A stretch of DNA of 64,000 nt, from contig CAUYUJ010014613.1 of assembly GCA_963575745.1 (NCBI GenBank), forward strand, positions 61,548-125,547, in the 5' to 3' direction. The notes beneath the pieces are model-generated. The model saw only the letters and a list, made by a program, of their open reading frames with translations, had not been told where the DNA came from and did not search any database. Of this stretch, positions 32,820 through 42,864 are shown piece after piece. Position 1 is the first letter of the stretch. The number at the start of each line of letters is the position of its first letter. The position numbers and the translations under genes were made by a program. This DNA comes from Prorocentrum cordatum. Its lineage: Eukaryota; Sar; Dinophyceae; Prorocentrales; Prorocentraceae.

Positions 32820-34480
32820 AACCACCCCAGTTGCAACTGAGACCGCCCCCAGTGGCGCCTAGGGGGCCGGGGGGCGGGCGGAGCAACTGAGACGGGTGGG
32901 CGGAGCAACTGGGCCAGCAACTGACCCAACTGACCCAACTGACCCAGACTGCCCCACACTGCCCCAGACCGCCCCAACTGCCCCACTGTCCCAGACTGCC
33001 CCAGACTGCCCCAGACTGGCCCAGACTGCCCCAGAGTGCCCCAACTGCCCCACACTGCCCCAACTGCCCCAGACTGCCTCAGACTGCCCCAGACTGCCCC
33101 AGACTGCCCGAGCGTGCCCCAGACTGTCCCAGACTGCCCCAGACTGTCCCAGACTGCCGAGGGGGCCGGGGGCGGGCGGAGCAACTGACACGGGTGGGCG
33201 GAGCAACTGGGCCAGCAACTGACCCAACTGACCCAACTGACCCAGACTGCTCCACACTGCCCCAGACCGCCCCAACTGTCCCAGGCTGCCCCAGACTGCC
33301 CCAGACTGCCCCAGAGTGCCCCAACTGCCCCACACTGCCCCAACTGCCCCAGACTGCCTCAGACTGCCCCAGACTGCCCCAGACTGCCCCAGACTGCCCC
33401 AGACTGTCCCAGACTGCCCCAGACTGTCCCAGACTGCCCCAGACTGCCCCAGACTGCCCCAGACTGTCCCAGACTGCCCCAGACTGTCCCAAACTGCCCC
33501 AGACTGCCAAGGGGGCCGGGGGCGGGCGGAGCAACTGAGACGGGTGGGCGGAGCAACTGGGCCAGCAACTGACCCAACTGACCCAACTGACCCAGACTGC
33601 CCCAGACTGCCCCAGACTGCCCCAGACTGCCCCAGGCTGCCCCAGAGTGCCCCAACTGGCCCAGACTGCACCAAACTTCCCAGACTGCCTCAGACTGCCC
33701 CAGACTGCCCCAGACTGCCCCAGACAGGCCCCAGACTGCCCCAGACTGCCCCAGACTGCCCCAGACTGCCAAGGGGGCCGGGGGGCGGGCGGAGCAACGG
33801 AGACGGGTGGGCGGAGCAACCGGGCCAGCAACTGACCCAACTGACCCAACTGACCCAGCTGACCCAGACTGCCCCAGACTGCCCCAGAGACTGCCCCAGA
33901 CTGCCCCAGGCTGCCCCAGAGAGCCCCAACTGGCCCAGACTGCCCCAGACTGCCCCAGACTGCCTCAGACTGCCCCAGACTGCCCCAGACTGCCCCAGAC
34001 AGGCCCCAGACTGCCCCAGACTGCCCCAGACTGCCAAGGGGGCCGGGGGGCGGGCGGAGCAACTGAGACGGGTGGGCGGAGCAACTGGGCCAGCAACTGA
34101 CCCAACTGACCCAACTGACCCAATTGACCAAACTGACCCAACTGACCCAACTGACCCAACTGACCCAGACTGCCCCAGACTGCCCCACACTGCCCCAGAC
34201 TGCCCCAGGCTGCCCCAGAGTGCCCCAACTGGCCCAGACTGCCCCAGACTGCCCCAGACTGCCTCAAACTGCCCCAGACTGCCCCAGACTGCCCCAGACA
34301 GGCCCCAGACTGCCCCAGACTGTTCCAGACTGCCCCAGACTGCCCCAGACTGCCAAGGGGGCCGGGGGGCGGGCGGAGCAACTGAAACGGGTGGGCGGAG
34401 CAACTGGGCCAGCAACTGACCCAACTGACCCAACTGACCCAGACTGACCCAGACTGCCCCAGGCTGCCCCATGCGCCAAG
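32820..34480. repeat. 10-bp satellite CCCCAGACTG with higher-order spacers
   Basis: Long runs of CCCCAGACTG are divided by spacers carrying GGGGGCCGGGGG, GGCGGAGCAACTGAGACGGG and ACTGACCCA repeats. Spacers recur near 32866, 33161, 33510, 33771, 34038 and 34358, so the higher-order unit is 260-350 bp. Since 10 is not a multiple of three and the unit lacks stops, long frames appear on both strands (up to about 370 codons). Confidence 0.95.
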
Positions 34481-34705
34481 AGGGCTTCCGCGAAGGGCCC
34501 GAGAGAGGCCCTCCTGGACCCTTGCAGGGAGTAACGCTCCGGCCCCAGCTGCACCCGGGGCCGCGCGTGCCGCGGGGGGCCTCGACTGAGGGCGGGGGGC
34601 TCCCAGAGCCTTCCGACGGGCCCAAAGGCGGCCCCAAGACAGGCCCAAGACGTTCGGAGCCTGCCCAGGCCGTTCGGAGGGGCCCAAAGGCGCCCCAAGA
34701 CAGGC
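34481..34705. other. GC-rich spacer
   Basis: Unique GC-rich DNA at the end of the 10-bp array, with CCCAAGACAGGCCCAAGA repeats near 34630-34700 leading into the 170-bp repeats. Confidence 0.45.
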
Positions 34706-35090
34706 CCAAGAGGGCACCAGGGCAGCTTATTAAAACAGATTGTTTATAACGTACTCCTGGGCCCTCTTGGGGGCCTCTCGGAGCCTCCCTGGGGGCCTCT
34801 GGGAGCTCTCTAGGGGCCCTCTTGGACCCTTCCCAGAGGGTTCGGGGGGGGGCTCAAAGGCGCCCCAAGACGGGCCCAACAAGGCACCAGGCCAGCTTAT
34901 AAAAACAGCTTGTTTTATAACGTACTCATGGGCCCTTTTTCGGGGCCTCTTGGAGCCCCCCTGGGGGCCTCTGGGAGCCCTCTAGGGGCCCTATTGGACT
35001 CTTCCCAGGGCCCTCGGAGGGGCCCACAGGCGCCCCAACACGGGCCCAAGTGAGCCCCAGGACAGCTTATAAAAATAGCTTGTTCCCAAC
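34706..35090. repeat. 170-bp repeat, first cluster
   Basis: CAGCTTATAAAAACAGCTTG or a variant recurs near 34723, 34892 and 35064, a period of about 170 bp. Each is followed by CGTACTC-TGGGCC and GGGGCCTCT-GGAGCC. The TTATAAAA/TTTTATAA pair in each unit is an inverted repeat around AGCTT. The family also occurs at 39.0-39.3 and 40.2-40.8 kb, only inside the 8.6-kb block. Confidence 0.85.
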
Positions 35091-35189
35091 CATCCTGTGG
35101 TGTTGGGTCCTCGTTTTGAAGAGACGGTGCCCCGCGTTCCTCTCCTTCCTCCCCCCCCTCCTCCCCCTCCTTGCCTCTGCTCTCGGCAC

Positions 35190-36795
35190 ACCTCTCACGC
35201 GTTTCGTAGCCCCATAGGGAGCTCCACCGAAGGCCCCAGTGGGGGTGTTCGCATGCGGTTCCCCCACCCAGGGCAGCGTTTCGTGGCCCCATAGGGAGCT
35301 CCACCGAAGGCCCCAGTGGGGGTGTTCGCATGCGGTTCCCCCACCCAGGGCAGCGTTTCGTAGCCCCATAGGGAGCTCCACCGAAGGCCCCAGTGGGGGT
35401 GTCCACATGCGGTTCCCCCACCCAGGGCAGCGTTCGCAGCCCCATAGGGAGCTCCACCGATGGCCCCAGTGGGGGTGTCCACATGCGGTTCCCCCACCCA
35501 GGGCAGCGCTTCGTAGCCCCATAGGGAGCTCCACCGAAGGCCCCAGTGGGGGTGTCCACATGCGGTTCCCCCACCCAGGGCAGCGTTTCGTAGCCCCATA
35601 GGGAGCTCCACCGAAGGCCCCAGTGGGGGTGTCCACATGCGGTTCCCCCACCCAGGGCAGCGTTTCGTACCCAACCCAGGGCAGCGTTCGTAGCCCCATA
35701 GGGAGCTCCACCGAAGGCCCCAGTGGGGGTGTCCACATGCGGTTCCCCCACCCAGGGCAGCGTTCGTGGCCCCATAGGGAGCTCCACCGAAGGCCCCAGT
35801 GGGGGTGTCCACATGCGGTTCCCCCACCCAGGGCAGCGTTTCGTAGCCCCATAGGGAGCTCCACCGAAGGCCCCAGTGGGGGTGTCCACATGCGGTTCCC
35901 CCACCCAGGGCAGCGTTTCGTAGCCCCATAGGGAGCTCCACCGAAGGCCCCAGTGGGGGTGTCCGCATGCGGTTCCCCCACCCAGGGCAGCGTTTCGTAG
36001 CCCCATAGGGAGCTCCACCGAAGGCCCCAGTGGGGGTGTCCGCATGTGGTTCCCCCACCCAGGGCAGCGCTTCGTGGCCCCATAAGGAGCTCCACCGAAG
36101 GCCCAAGTGTGGGTGTCCGCATGCGGTTCCCCCACCCAGGGCAGCGTTTCGTGGCCCTCTCGGGAGCTCCACCGAAGGCCCCAGTGGGGGTGTTCGCATG
36201 CGATTCCCCTATCCAGAGGTAGCGCTCCGTGGCCCCATAGGGAGCTCCACCGAAGGCCCCAGTGGCTGCTCTCACATGCGGTTCCCCCACCCAGGGCAGC
36301 GCTCCGTGGCCCCATAGGGAGCTCCACCGAAGGCCCCAGTGGCTGCTCTCACATGCGGTTCCCCCACCCAGGGCAGCGCTTCGTGGCACCATAGGGAGCT
36401 CCACCGGAGGCCCCAGTGGCTGCTCTCGCATGCGGTTCCCCCACCCAGGGCAGCGCTTCGTGGCCCCATGGGGAGCTCCTCCGAAAGCCCCGGCGGCTGC
36501 TCTCGCATGCGGTTCCCCCACCCAGGGCAGCGCATCGTGGCCCCATGGGGAGCTCAACCGAAAGCCCCCGTGGCGCAGTTCGCACGCGCTTCCCCCACCC
36601 AGGGCAGCGTTTCGTGGCACCCCATGGGGAGCTCCACCGAAGGTCCCAATAGGGGTGTTCGCATGCGTCTCCCCCACCCAGGACAGCGTTTCGTGGCACC
36701 ATAGGGAGCTCCACCGAAGGCTCCAGTGGGGGTGTTCGCATGCGTCTCCCCCGCCCAGGACAGCGTTTCGTGGTCCCATGGGGGGCTCCACCTAG
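35190..36795. repeat. 77-bp satellite, about 21 units
   Basis: AGGGAGCTCCACCGAAGGCC recurs every 77 bp, with CATGCGGTTCCCCCACCCAG and GCAGCGTTTCGT. Units after about 36230 form a second subtype (GTGGCTGCTCTCACATGCGG). A partial unit near 35665-35690 marks a slippage. Long Pro/Ser or Trp/Gly frames on both strands are by-products, since 77 is not a multiple of three. Confidence 0.95.
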
Positions 36796-36842
36796 GACAC
36801 AGGTTTGCCTGTCCCCCACCCAGCATCACCAAGGAAAGCGTC

Positions 36843-36895
36843 GCGAGGAGGAGGGGGAGGAGGAGGAGGAGGAGGAGGAGGAGGAGGAGGAGGAG
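36843..36895 (+). repeat. (GGA)n run ending in a probable 3' splice site
   Basis: GGA repeats end at AG (36894-36895), immediately before the first helicase codons. The run would read as poly-Glu but is better seen as the end of an intron. Confidence 0.7.
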
Positions 36896-38373
36896 GTGAG
36901 CATGATCTCGCCCAACTTGTACAACATGCTCGCCTTCCGGCCCTACCTGGGACGCAAGGCCGAGTGGGGCGCGGAGGAGCGGGAGTACGACCAGGTCGGC
37001 GGAGCCTTCGGCCGGATGCCGATCGTGATCCACCTGGGAGACTTCTTGCAGCTGAAGCCGACGGGAGGCAAAGTGTCCCTCATCTCCAGCTTCGAGGAAC
37101 TGGCGAAGGCGGGCATCAACCTCGCTCCAGAGTACCAGGCCGTGATGAAGCTCTTCTGCAACACGCCGCTGTGCTTCGAGCTCCAGGCGTCCAACCGCTT
37201 CAAAGACCCGAAGCTTCGTGATCTCATGGCGTTCTTGCGCAAGCCGGGGAAGCAGGTCCCGCCGGCCATCCGTGCCACGTGGAACGCCATGCAGTTGAAA
37301 CCCGATGATCGCCGGCTCCGGGAGGAAAGGTTCCAGAACGGCCACATGATTGGGTCTTACTGGGACACTGTGGCGCGGTGGATGAACATGCGTTCCCAGC
37401 GGGACGCGGACGTCCTGAAGAAGCCCCTATTCCTCGTGCAGGCCGCCGACAGGTCTGCCCCGACGATGAATGTCAAGGACGCCGCCAAGATGATGAACTG
37501 TGCCAACCCGAAGAACACCGGTGGCATGCACGGACTGCCCCCGGTGCATGTCGGCATGCGGATCCGCCTCCTGGAGGCGCTCGACCTCAAGAACGGCCTC
37601 GTCAAGGACGCCGAGGGCCAGATCGTGCACATCGTCGTGGACCCTCGAGATCGTGACGCAGTCGACCATGCCGAGAGAGACGGGGAGAAGAGGGTCTATC
37701 TGAAGCACTTGCCGCTGGGGTTCTGGGTGCGCATGGAGAAGTACGCGAGCGCGCCCTTCGTGGACGACCTGAGGCGCCACGACGACAGCCTCACGGGGGA
37801 CCTCACGGGCCCGCTGGTGTTCATCGAGCCCCGTACGTCGGAGCCGTTCACCTTCCGCACCTCCAAGGTCACCCGGACGGGCTTCCCGTTTTCGCACGGC
37901 AGGGTCATCACCACGGTGGCGTGCCAGGGGCGCACCATGCGGGAAGGCGACGGGGCGGGGGAACGGCGCCGCCGGGCAGTCTACGGCCGAACCTTTCGGG
38001 CCGAGCGGTCCGCAGCCAGACCTTCTCTCGGTCTCGTGGGCTCTCGCCCTGGGCCTTCGGCTTTCCGGCGCGCTGCTCCCTCGGCCGACATCGCCCAGGC
38101 GTGATCCTGGACTGCGGCCGCCACGAGGTGGGGAACGGCAAGAAGGAGGACGGCGACTGGTGGCTGGAGCTCTACGTCCTGCTCTCGCGCGCCACGCGCC
38201 ACGAGGACCTCCTGCCCACGCGGGCGCCGCGCATCGAGTTCTTCCTGGCAGGGCCGCCGGGGGGCTTGCGGAAGCAGCTGGAGCAGTTTGCTGCGCGCAC
38301 GAGGCGGTGCAGAAGGGAGGCGACGGCCCTCGCCAGGGAGCTGGGCTTCACCGAGTTTATCCGCGAGGCTTGA
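36896..38373 (+). CDS. PIF1-like DNA helicase, C-terminal two exons (partial)
   Basis: Superfamily 1B helicases of the PIF1 group unwind DNA 5'-3' using ATP. Joining exon 36896-37946 to exon 38099-38373 gives 441 codons ending in TGA. The frame begins VSMISPNLY, the second half of motif II (DExSM in the family). GDFLQLKP (37036-37059) is motif III, ACQGRTM (37919-37939) matches motif V, and YVLLSRATR (38173-38199) motif VI. Walker A and the DE of motif II are missing; they must lie on an upstream exon not recognised here, or the gene was cut by the adjacent 77-bp satellite. Codons are GC-rich. It may be a Helitron-derived helicase or a host gene copy; no Helitron Rep domain was found. The open frame continuing upstream to 36740 is satellite and poly-Glu. 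Confidence 0.85.
37947..38098 (+). other. 152-bp GC-AG intron in the helicase gene
   Basis: The frame shifts from plus 2 to plus 1 across this stretch. Splicing at GAA G|GC...CAG|GC restores TMRE-GVILDCG. The donor is GC, which is common in dinoflagellates. AGGCG is present at both junctions (37945-37949 and 38097-38101), and GGCGA near the start pairs with TCGCC near the end as a short inverted repeat. Exact position may slide a base or two because of the repeat. Confidence 0.75.
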
Positions 38374-38394
38374 CCTGAGGAGCGGCCCGCCCGA

Positions 38395-38715
38395 GCCTCG
38401 CCGTCTCTCGACGGTCTGACTGTTTGGCTTCGCGCCGCGGGCAACCTGCGCGCGTCGCTGGGACCCTCTCGGGGCGACCAGCGCGCGTCCCGGGAATTTC
38501 GCGCTGCGCTCTGACCAGAGCCTCGCTCGCCCCCGTCATCTCTCTGCCCAGCGGCCACAGGCTTGCCCGCTATCAGCCAGCCTGCTCGCTCTCCCCGCTG
38601 CGCGCAGCGGGCGACCTGCGCGCGTCGCCGGGACCCCTTCGGGGCGACCAGCGCGCGTCGCGGGGATTCCGTGCGGCGCCGCGCCAGCAGCCATGGACAT
38701 CGGCGCGCACAGGCA
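38395..38715. repeat. two-copy 178-bp GC-rich repeat
   Basis: GGGCAACCTGCGCGCGTCGC..GGGACC and GGGGCGACCAGCGCGCGTC occur near 38440-38490 and again near 38610-38660. Each copy can fold on itself (GCGCG..CGCGC with GGGACCCCTTCGGGG). Confidence 0.7.
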
Positions 38716-39000
38716 AAGATGCAGAGAAGAAAGGGAAGGAAGCGGGCGCGATCCTCGGGAGGAGCGTCCACATTTATGTACGTAGACTGGCACGCAGACT
38801 CATTCACAATCAGACCCACTCGCGCTCAGGCTCACCCGTTCTTAGCCTCTCGCACTCAGACCGACCGTCTTTGTTCGTATTGTGTACTCCGTGACGAATT
38901 TCGGCACGCCCCTCACACGGTTCGTGGCCCCATAGGGAGCGCGAGTGAAGATGGTATTCACAATTGCGGTATTCACAACTGCACATGGTTGGGTCCTTCG
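38716..39000. other. unassigned spacer
   Basis: Includes CGTGGCCCCATAGGGAGC (38922-38939), a stray piece of the 77-bp satellite, and a short GTATTCACAA tandem (38952-38975). No gene is seen. Confidence 0.45.
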
Positions 39001-39320
39001 TCAGGCTAATTTTATAACGTACTCCTGGGCCCTCTTCGGGTCCTCTTGGAGCCCCCTTCTGGGGGCCTCTGGGAGCCCTCTAGGGGCCCTCTTGGACCCT
39101 TCCCAGGGCCCTCGGAGGGGCCCAGAGGCGTTCCAAGACGAGCCCAAGAGGGCCCCAGGACAGCTTATAAAAACAGCTTGTTTTATAATGTACTCCTGAG
39201 CCTTCTTGGGGGCCTCTTGGAGCCCCCTTGGGGGCCTCTGGGAGCCCTCTAGGGGCCCTCTTGGACCCTTCCCAGAGACCTCGGAGGGGCCCAAAGACGG
39301 GTCCCCAGATCCCTCCCGGG
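39001..39320. repeat. 170-bp repeat, second cluster
   Basis: Two units (ATAACGTACTCCTGGGCC near 39013; CAGCTTATAAAAACAGCTTG near 39159) match 34706-35090. Confidence 0.85.
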
Positions 39321-39349
39321 GTCCAAACGCACCAGTTGTCCGTCGCCGT

Positions 39350-39351
39350 CA

Positions 39352-39394
<43 letters not shown>

Positions 39395-39640
39395 GTCGTC
39401 GACGCCGTCGCCGTCGTCGTCGTCGTCGTCGTCGTGGTCGTCGTCGTCGTCGTCGTGGTCGTCGTCGTGGTCGTCGTAGTGGTCGTCGTCGTCGTGTTTT
39501 TTTTTCAGGCCGTAAGGATGCTTACGGCCGGGAAAAACGCGCTCATCATTATCTCCCTCGTAGTCGCCGTCGTCGTCTTGATCGTCGTCGTCGTCGTCGT
39601 TGATCGTCGTCGTCGTCGTCGTCGTCGCCACTGCCGCCGC
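39350..39640. repeat. (GTC)n microsatellite with a hairpin in the middle
   Basis: GTC repeats run 39358-39495 and 39558-39630. Between them a T-run is followed by GGCCGTAAG-gatg-CTTACGGCC (39508-39529), a perfect 9-bp stem. Confidence 0.9.
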
Positions 39641-39829
39641 CGCCGCCGTCGCCTCCCCAGCGACACGGACCGCGGCGGGCCGCCGCCGCCGCCGTCGCCT
39701 CCCCAGCGACACGCCGTCGGCTCTCCGGCGGCCGTTCGTGGCGATTCCAGCACCCCCAGAACGGAATTTTTCGCCTCAGTCCCGGAGCCCGAAAACGGCC
39801 TCCCGAGGCCGGGTCCGCCCGCCCGACCC

Positions 39830-40215
39830 GACCCGTCCCGCCCGTTAGGGCACTCGCGTGCCAACTCGGTGATGCACCATACTTTAATGTCCCGCCCGAC
39901 CCGACCCGACCTGCCCGTCAGGGTACTCGCGTGCCAACTCGATGATGCACCATACTTTAATGTCCCGCCCGGCCCGACCCGACCCGCCCGTTAGGGTCCG
40001 CCCGCCCGACCCGACCCGACCCGCCCGTTAGGGCACTCGCGTGCCAACTCGGTGACGCACCATACTTTAATGTCCCGCCCGACCCGACCCGACCCGCCCG
40101 TTAGGGTCCGCCCGCCCGACCCGACCCGACCCGCCCGTTAGGGTACTCGCGTGCCAACTCGATGATGCATCATACTTTAATGTCCCGCCCGGCCCGACCC
40201 GACCCGCCCGTTAGG
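39830..40215. repeat. 73/110-bp tandem repeat
   Basis: ACTTTAATGTCCCGCCCG recurs near 39881, 39954, 40064 and 40174. Units carry ACTCGCGTGCCAACTCG, GATGCACCATACTTTAATG and runs of CCCGACCCGA; longer units have an extra CCGACC-GTTAGGG block. Confidence 0.9.
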
Positions 40216-40830
40216 GGACCTCTTGGACCCTTCCCATATCCTTCCGAGAAGCCCAGAGGCGCCCCAAGACGGGCCTAAGAGGGCCCCAGGACAGCTTATA
40301 AAAACAGCTTGTTTTGTAAGGTACTCCGGGGCCTTCTTGGGGGCTTCTTGGAGCCTTCTTGGGGGCCTCCTGCAGCCCTGTAGGGGCCCTCTTGGACCCT
40401 TCCCAGAGCGTTCGGAGGGGCCCAAAGGCGCCCCAAGACGGGCCCAAGTGAGCCCCAGGACAACTTATAAAAACAGCCTGTTTTATAACGTACTCCTGGA
40501 CCCTTTCGGGGGCCTCTTGGAGCCCTCTTGGGAGCCTCTGGGAGCCCTGTAGGGGCCCTCTTGGACTCTTCCCAGGGCGTTCGGGGGGGCTCAAAGGCGC
40601 CCCAAGACGGGCCCAAGAGGGCACCAGGCCAGCTTATAAAAACAGCTTGTTTTATAATGTACTCCTGGGCCCTCTTCGGGGCCTCTTGGAGCCCCCTTGG
40701 GGGCCTCTGGGAGCCCTCTAGGGGCCCTCTTGCACCCTTCCCAGGGCCCTCGGAGGGGCCCAGAGGCACCCCAAGACGGGCCCAAGAGGCGCCCCGCGAG
40801 GTGCCAGAGGGTTCGCCCAAGATGGCGCAA
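40216..40830. repeat. 170-bp repeat, third cluster
   Basis: Units have the TTATAAAAAC core near 40297, 40469 and 40635 (period about 170 bp), again with GGGGCCTCTTGGAGCC-type flanks. Confidence 0.85.
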
Positions 40831-40984
40831 GATTCCTCAAGATGGCCCCGAAGACGCTCCAACAGGGCCCAAGACCGCCCCGAGACGGCTCCAGGAGTCC
40901 AAAAAGCTTCCCAAGGAGGCTCAAGAAGCCAAAAACTTTCAAACACCCATAGAAAATCAATGTTATTTGCGTTCTCGCCCGCTC

Positions 40985-41170
40985 GCTTCCGATAGCCCTC
41001 CTCCACCTCCTCCTCCTCCTCCTCCTCCTCCTCCTCCTCCTCCTCTCCTCCTCCTCCTCCTCCTCCTCCCTCCTCCTCCTCCTCCTCCTCCTCCTCCTCC
41101 TCCTCCTCCTCCTCCTCCTCCTCCTCCTCGTCCGTTCCGCTCCTCCGCCTCCTCCCCCTCCTCCACGCCC
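40985..41170. repeat. (CTC)n microsatellite
   Basis: About 150 bp of CTC with two phase slips. It gives poly-Pro, poly-Ser or poly-Leu on plus, poly-Glu or poly-Gly on minus. Confidence 0.95.
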
Positions 41171-41193
41171 TTCGCCGCTTGGGTTCTGTTGCG

Positions 41194-41393
41194 GCAACTG
41201 CAACCACCCCAGGTGCAACTGAGACTGCCCCAGAGGCGCAGGGGGGACGGGGGGCGGGCGGAGCAACTGAGATGGGCGGGCGGAGCAACTGGGCCAACAA
41301 CTGGCTCAGTTGCTCCGCCGCTCCTCCGCTTGGTGTCAGTTGCTCCGCCGCTTGGTTTCAGTTGCTCCGCGGCCTCGGTCCAGTTGCTCCGCC
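41194..41393. repeat. right-edge copy of the GGCGGAGCAACTG segment
   Basis: 41194-41305 resembles the left edge of the 8.6-kb block in direct orientation (CAACCACCCCAGGTGCAACTG; GGGCGGAGCAACTGAGATGG). 41306-41393 then carries CAGTTGCTCCGCCG units in the opposite orientation. Confidence 0.75.
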
Positions 41394-41401
41394 GAGGTAA
41401 G

Positions 41402-42077
41402 CCCCCCCTCCGGTGACCAATGTGCTTTTTCAATGGAAGTGCTTCCCCCAGGGCTCGCACCGTGATTTTTTGTCAGGGAAAGTTACCAGGATCAAGCTGC
41501 GTTGTTGGCCCCCGAACTGCAACAACAACAACGGCTCCCGCCTGAGACTTCCTCACAATGTATTCCCACATCGCGCTCTCGCGTGGGACTTCCTCGCAAT
41601 TTATTCAGACGCCGCACCCTCGACATTCAGGAGTCACGCTCTCGCTGTGGACTTCCTCCTGATTGACTTGGAAATCGAGCTGTCCCTTGAGACTTCCTCG
41701 CGACTCACGCACGACGCACGCTTGAGCAACCCGCCTGCTCAACCTGGCCGCCTGGGCCCTCTTTCCCGACCCGCCTGGTAGGGTCTACCCGCCCGATCTG
41801 CCCGTCTGGTTCTGCCACGTGTGTTCTGCTCCTAGCCCGTGTTCCATCCTCCTCCCTCCGCCTTGTCTTTCCTTCCATCCGTCCCCTCTTCCATTGCCTC
41901 AGGGGCCGCGCGACGTACATGTTGCAGCTAAGACAGATATGCACCCAAGGGGGTACGGTCGAGGACGAAGGGGGCGGGTATCGAGGATTGGGATATACGT
42001 GTTGAGTGGCACGCGAGCAGATAAGAGCGATCAATCTTAACATGTTTGTTGTTGTTGTGGTTGTTGTTGTTTCGGTT
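41402..42077 (+). repeat. family T unit, copy 2, right fragment
   Basis: Starts within the T head (CCCCTCCGGTGACCAATGTG), then follows the T order: GGGCTCGCACC, CAACAACAACAACGGCTCCC, CGCGCTCTCGC repeats, C/T-rich part, GGGTACGGTCGAGGACGAAG tail, and GTT repeats (42041-42070). Confidence 0.8.
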
Positions 42078-42864
42078 GATCTCTCATTGAAGAATAAGTA
42101 TTCCTAACCCCCGGGGGCACACTTTATTTCTTCAATTGAATTGCCCGTCCCGGGGCTCGCTCCCGGGTTTTTATAATATCAAATTCTGGGTCTCAGAATT
42201 GGGCCCCTGGCCCGCGAGTTACAACAACAACAACAACGGCTCCCGCCTGCTACTTCCTCACAATGTATTACCAAATCGGGCTCGCGCGCGAAACGTTCTC
42301 ACAACTTATGCAGAAATCGTGCTCTCGCGGGGGACTTCCTCGCAACGTATTCAGGCGCCGCGCCCTCGCTCGTCATTCATGAATCACGCTCTCGCTTTAG
42401 CTTATCTCACGATTTACTTGGAAATCGAGCTGTCCCTTGAGACTTCCTCGCGACACACGCACGACGCACGCTTGAGCAACCCGCCTGCTCAACCTGACCG
42501 CCTGGGCTCTCTTTCCCTACCCGCCCTTTCAGGTCTACGCGCCCGATCTGGTCGTCTGGTTCTGCCACGTGCTTTCTGCTCCTAGCCCCCGTCCAGATAC
42601 TCTCTCTTTCTCACTCTCTCGTGCTCTATCCTCCTCCCTCCCCCTGTCCCTTTCTTCCATCCGTCCTCTCTTCCCCTGCCGTAGGGGCTGCATGACATGT
42701 ACGTTGCAGACAAGAAAAATGTACCCCTTAATGGGGGCACGATCGAAACCGAAGAGGGCGGGTACCGAGGGTTTGAGACATATGTGTTGGATGGCACGCG
42801 CGCAAACAAAAATGAACAATCTTAAACTGATGGCTGTTGTTGTTTTCGCTGTTGTTGTTGTTGC
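42078..42864 (+). repeat. family T unit, copy 3
   Basis: Head ATCTCTCATTGAAGAATAAG, CAA microsatellite (42222-42237), GAAATCGAGCTGTCCCTTGAG shared exactly with copy 2, tail GGGCACGATCGAAACCGAAG, then GTT repeats. Confidence 0.8.

Larger units (their letters stand above)
32796..41401. mobile_element. 8.6-kb block interrupting a T unit, candidate composite insertion
   Basis: CCCCCCCTCCGG stands at both edges (32784-32795 and 41402-41413), as a target duplication would. Just inside, GGCGGAGCAACTG (32806-32818) and its reverse complement (41381-41393) form a 13-bp inverted pair. About 110 bp near the left edge (32812-32930) also resemble 41194-41305 in direct orientation. Inside lie the 10-bp, 170-bp and 77-bp repeats and the helicase. 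The units are repetitive and C-rich, so chance or assembly could imitate this; the insertion is an inference. Confidence 0.45.

Noticed and set aside
32741-34717. Gly/Ser/Trp- and Thr/Pro/Asp-rich frames of 200-370 codons as genes
   Set aside because: They come from the 10-bp satellite and are open on both strands at once.
34915-36819. 574-codon minus-strand frame as a repeat protein
   Set aside because: It follows the 77-bp satellite, whose length shifts frame every unit; all frames give similar strings.
36740-36895. N-terminal extension of the helicase with a poly-Glu domain
   Set aside because: It is the last satellite unit plus a GGA run; PIF1 proteins have the DE of motif II at this point, so a splice acceptor explains the join better.
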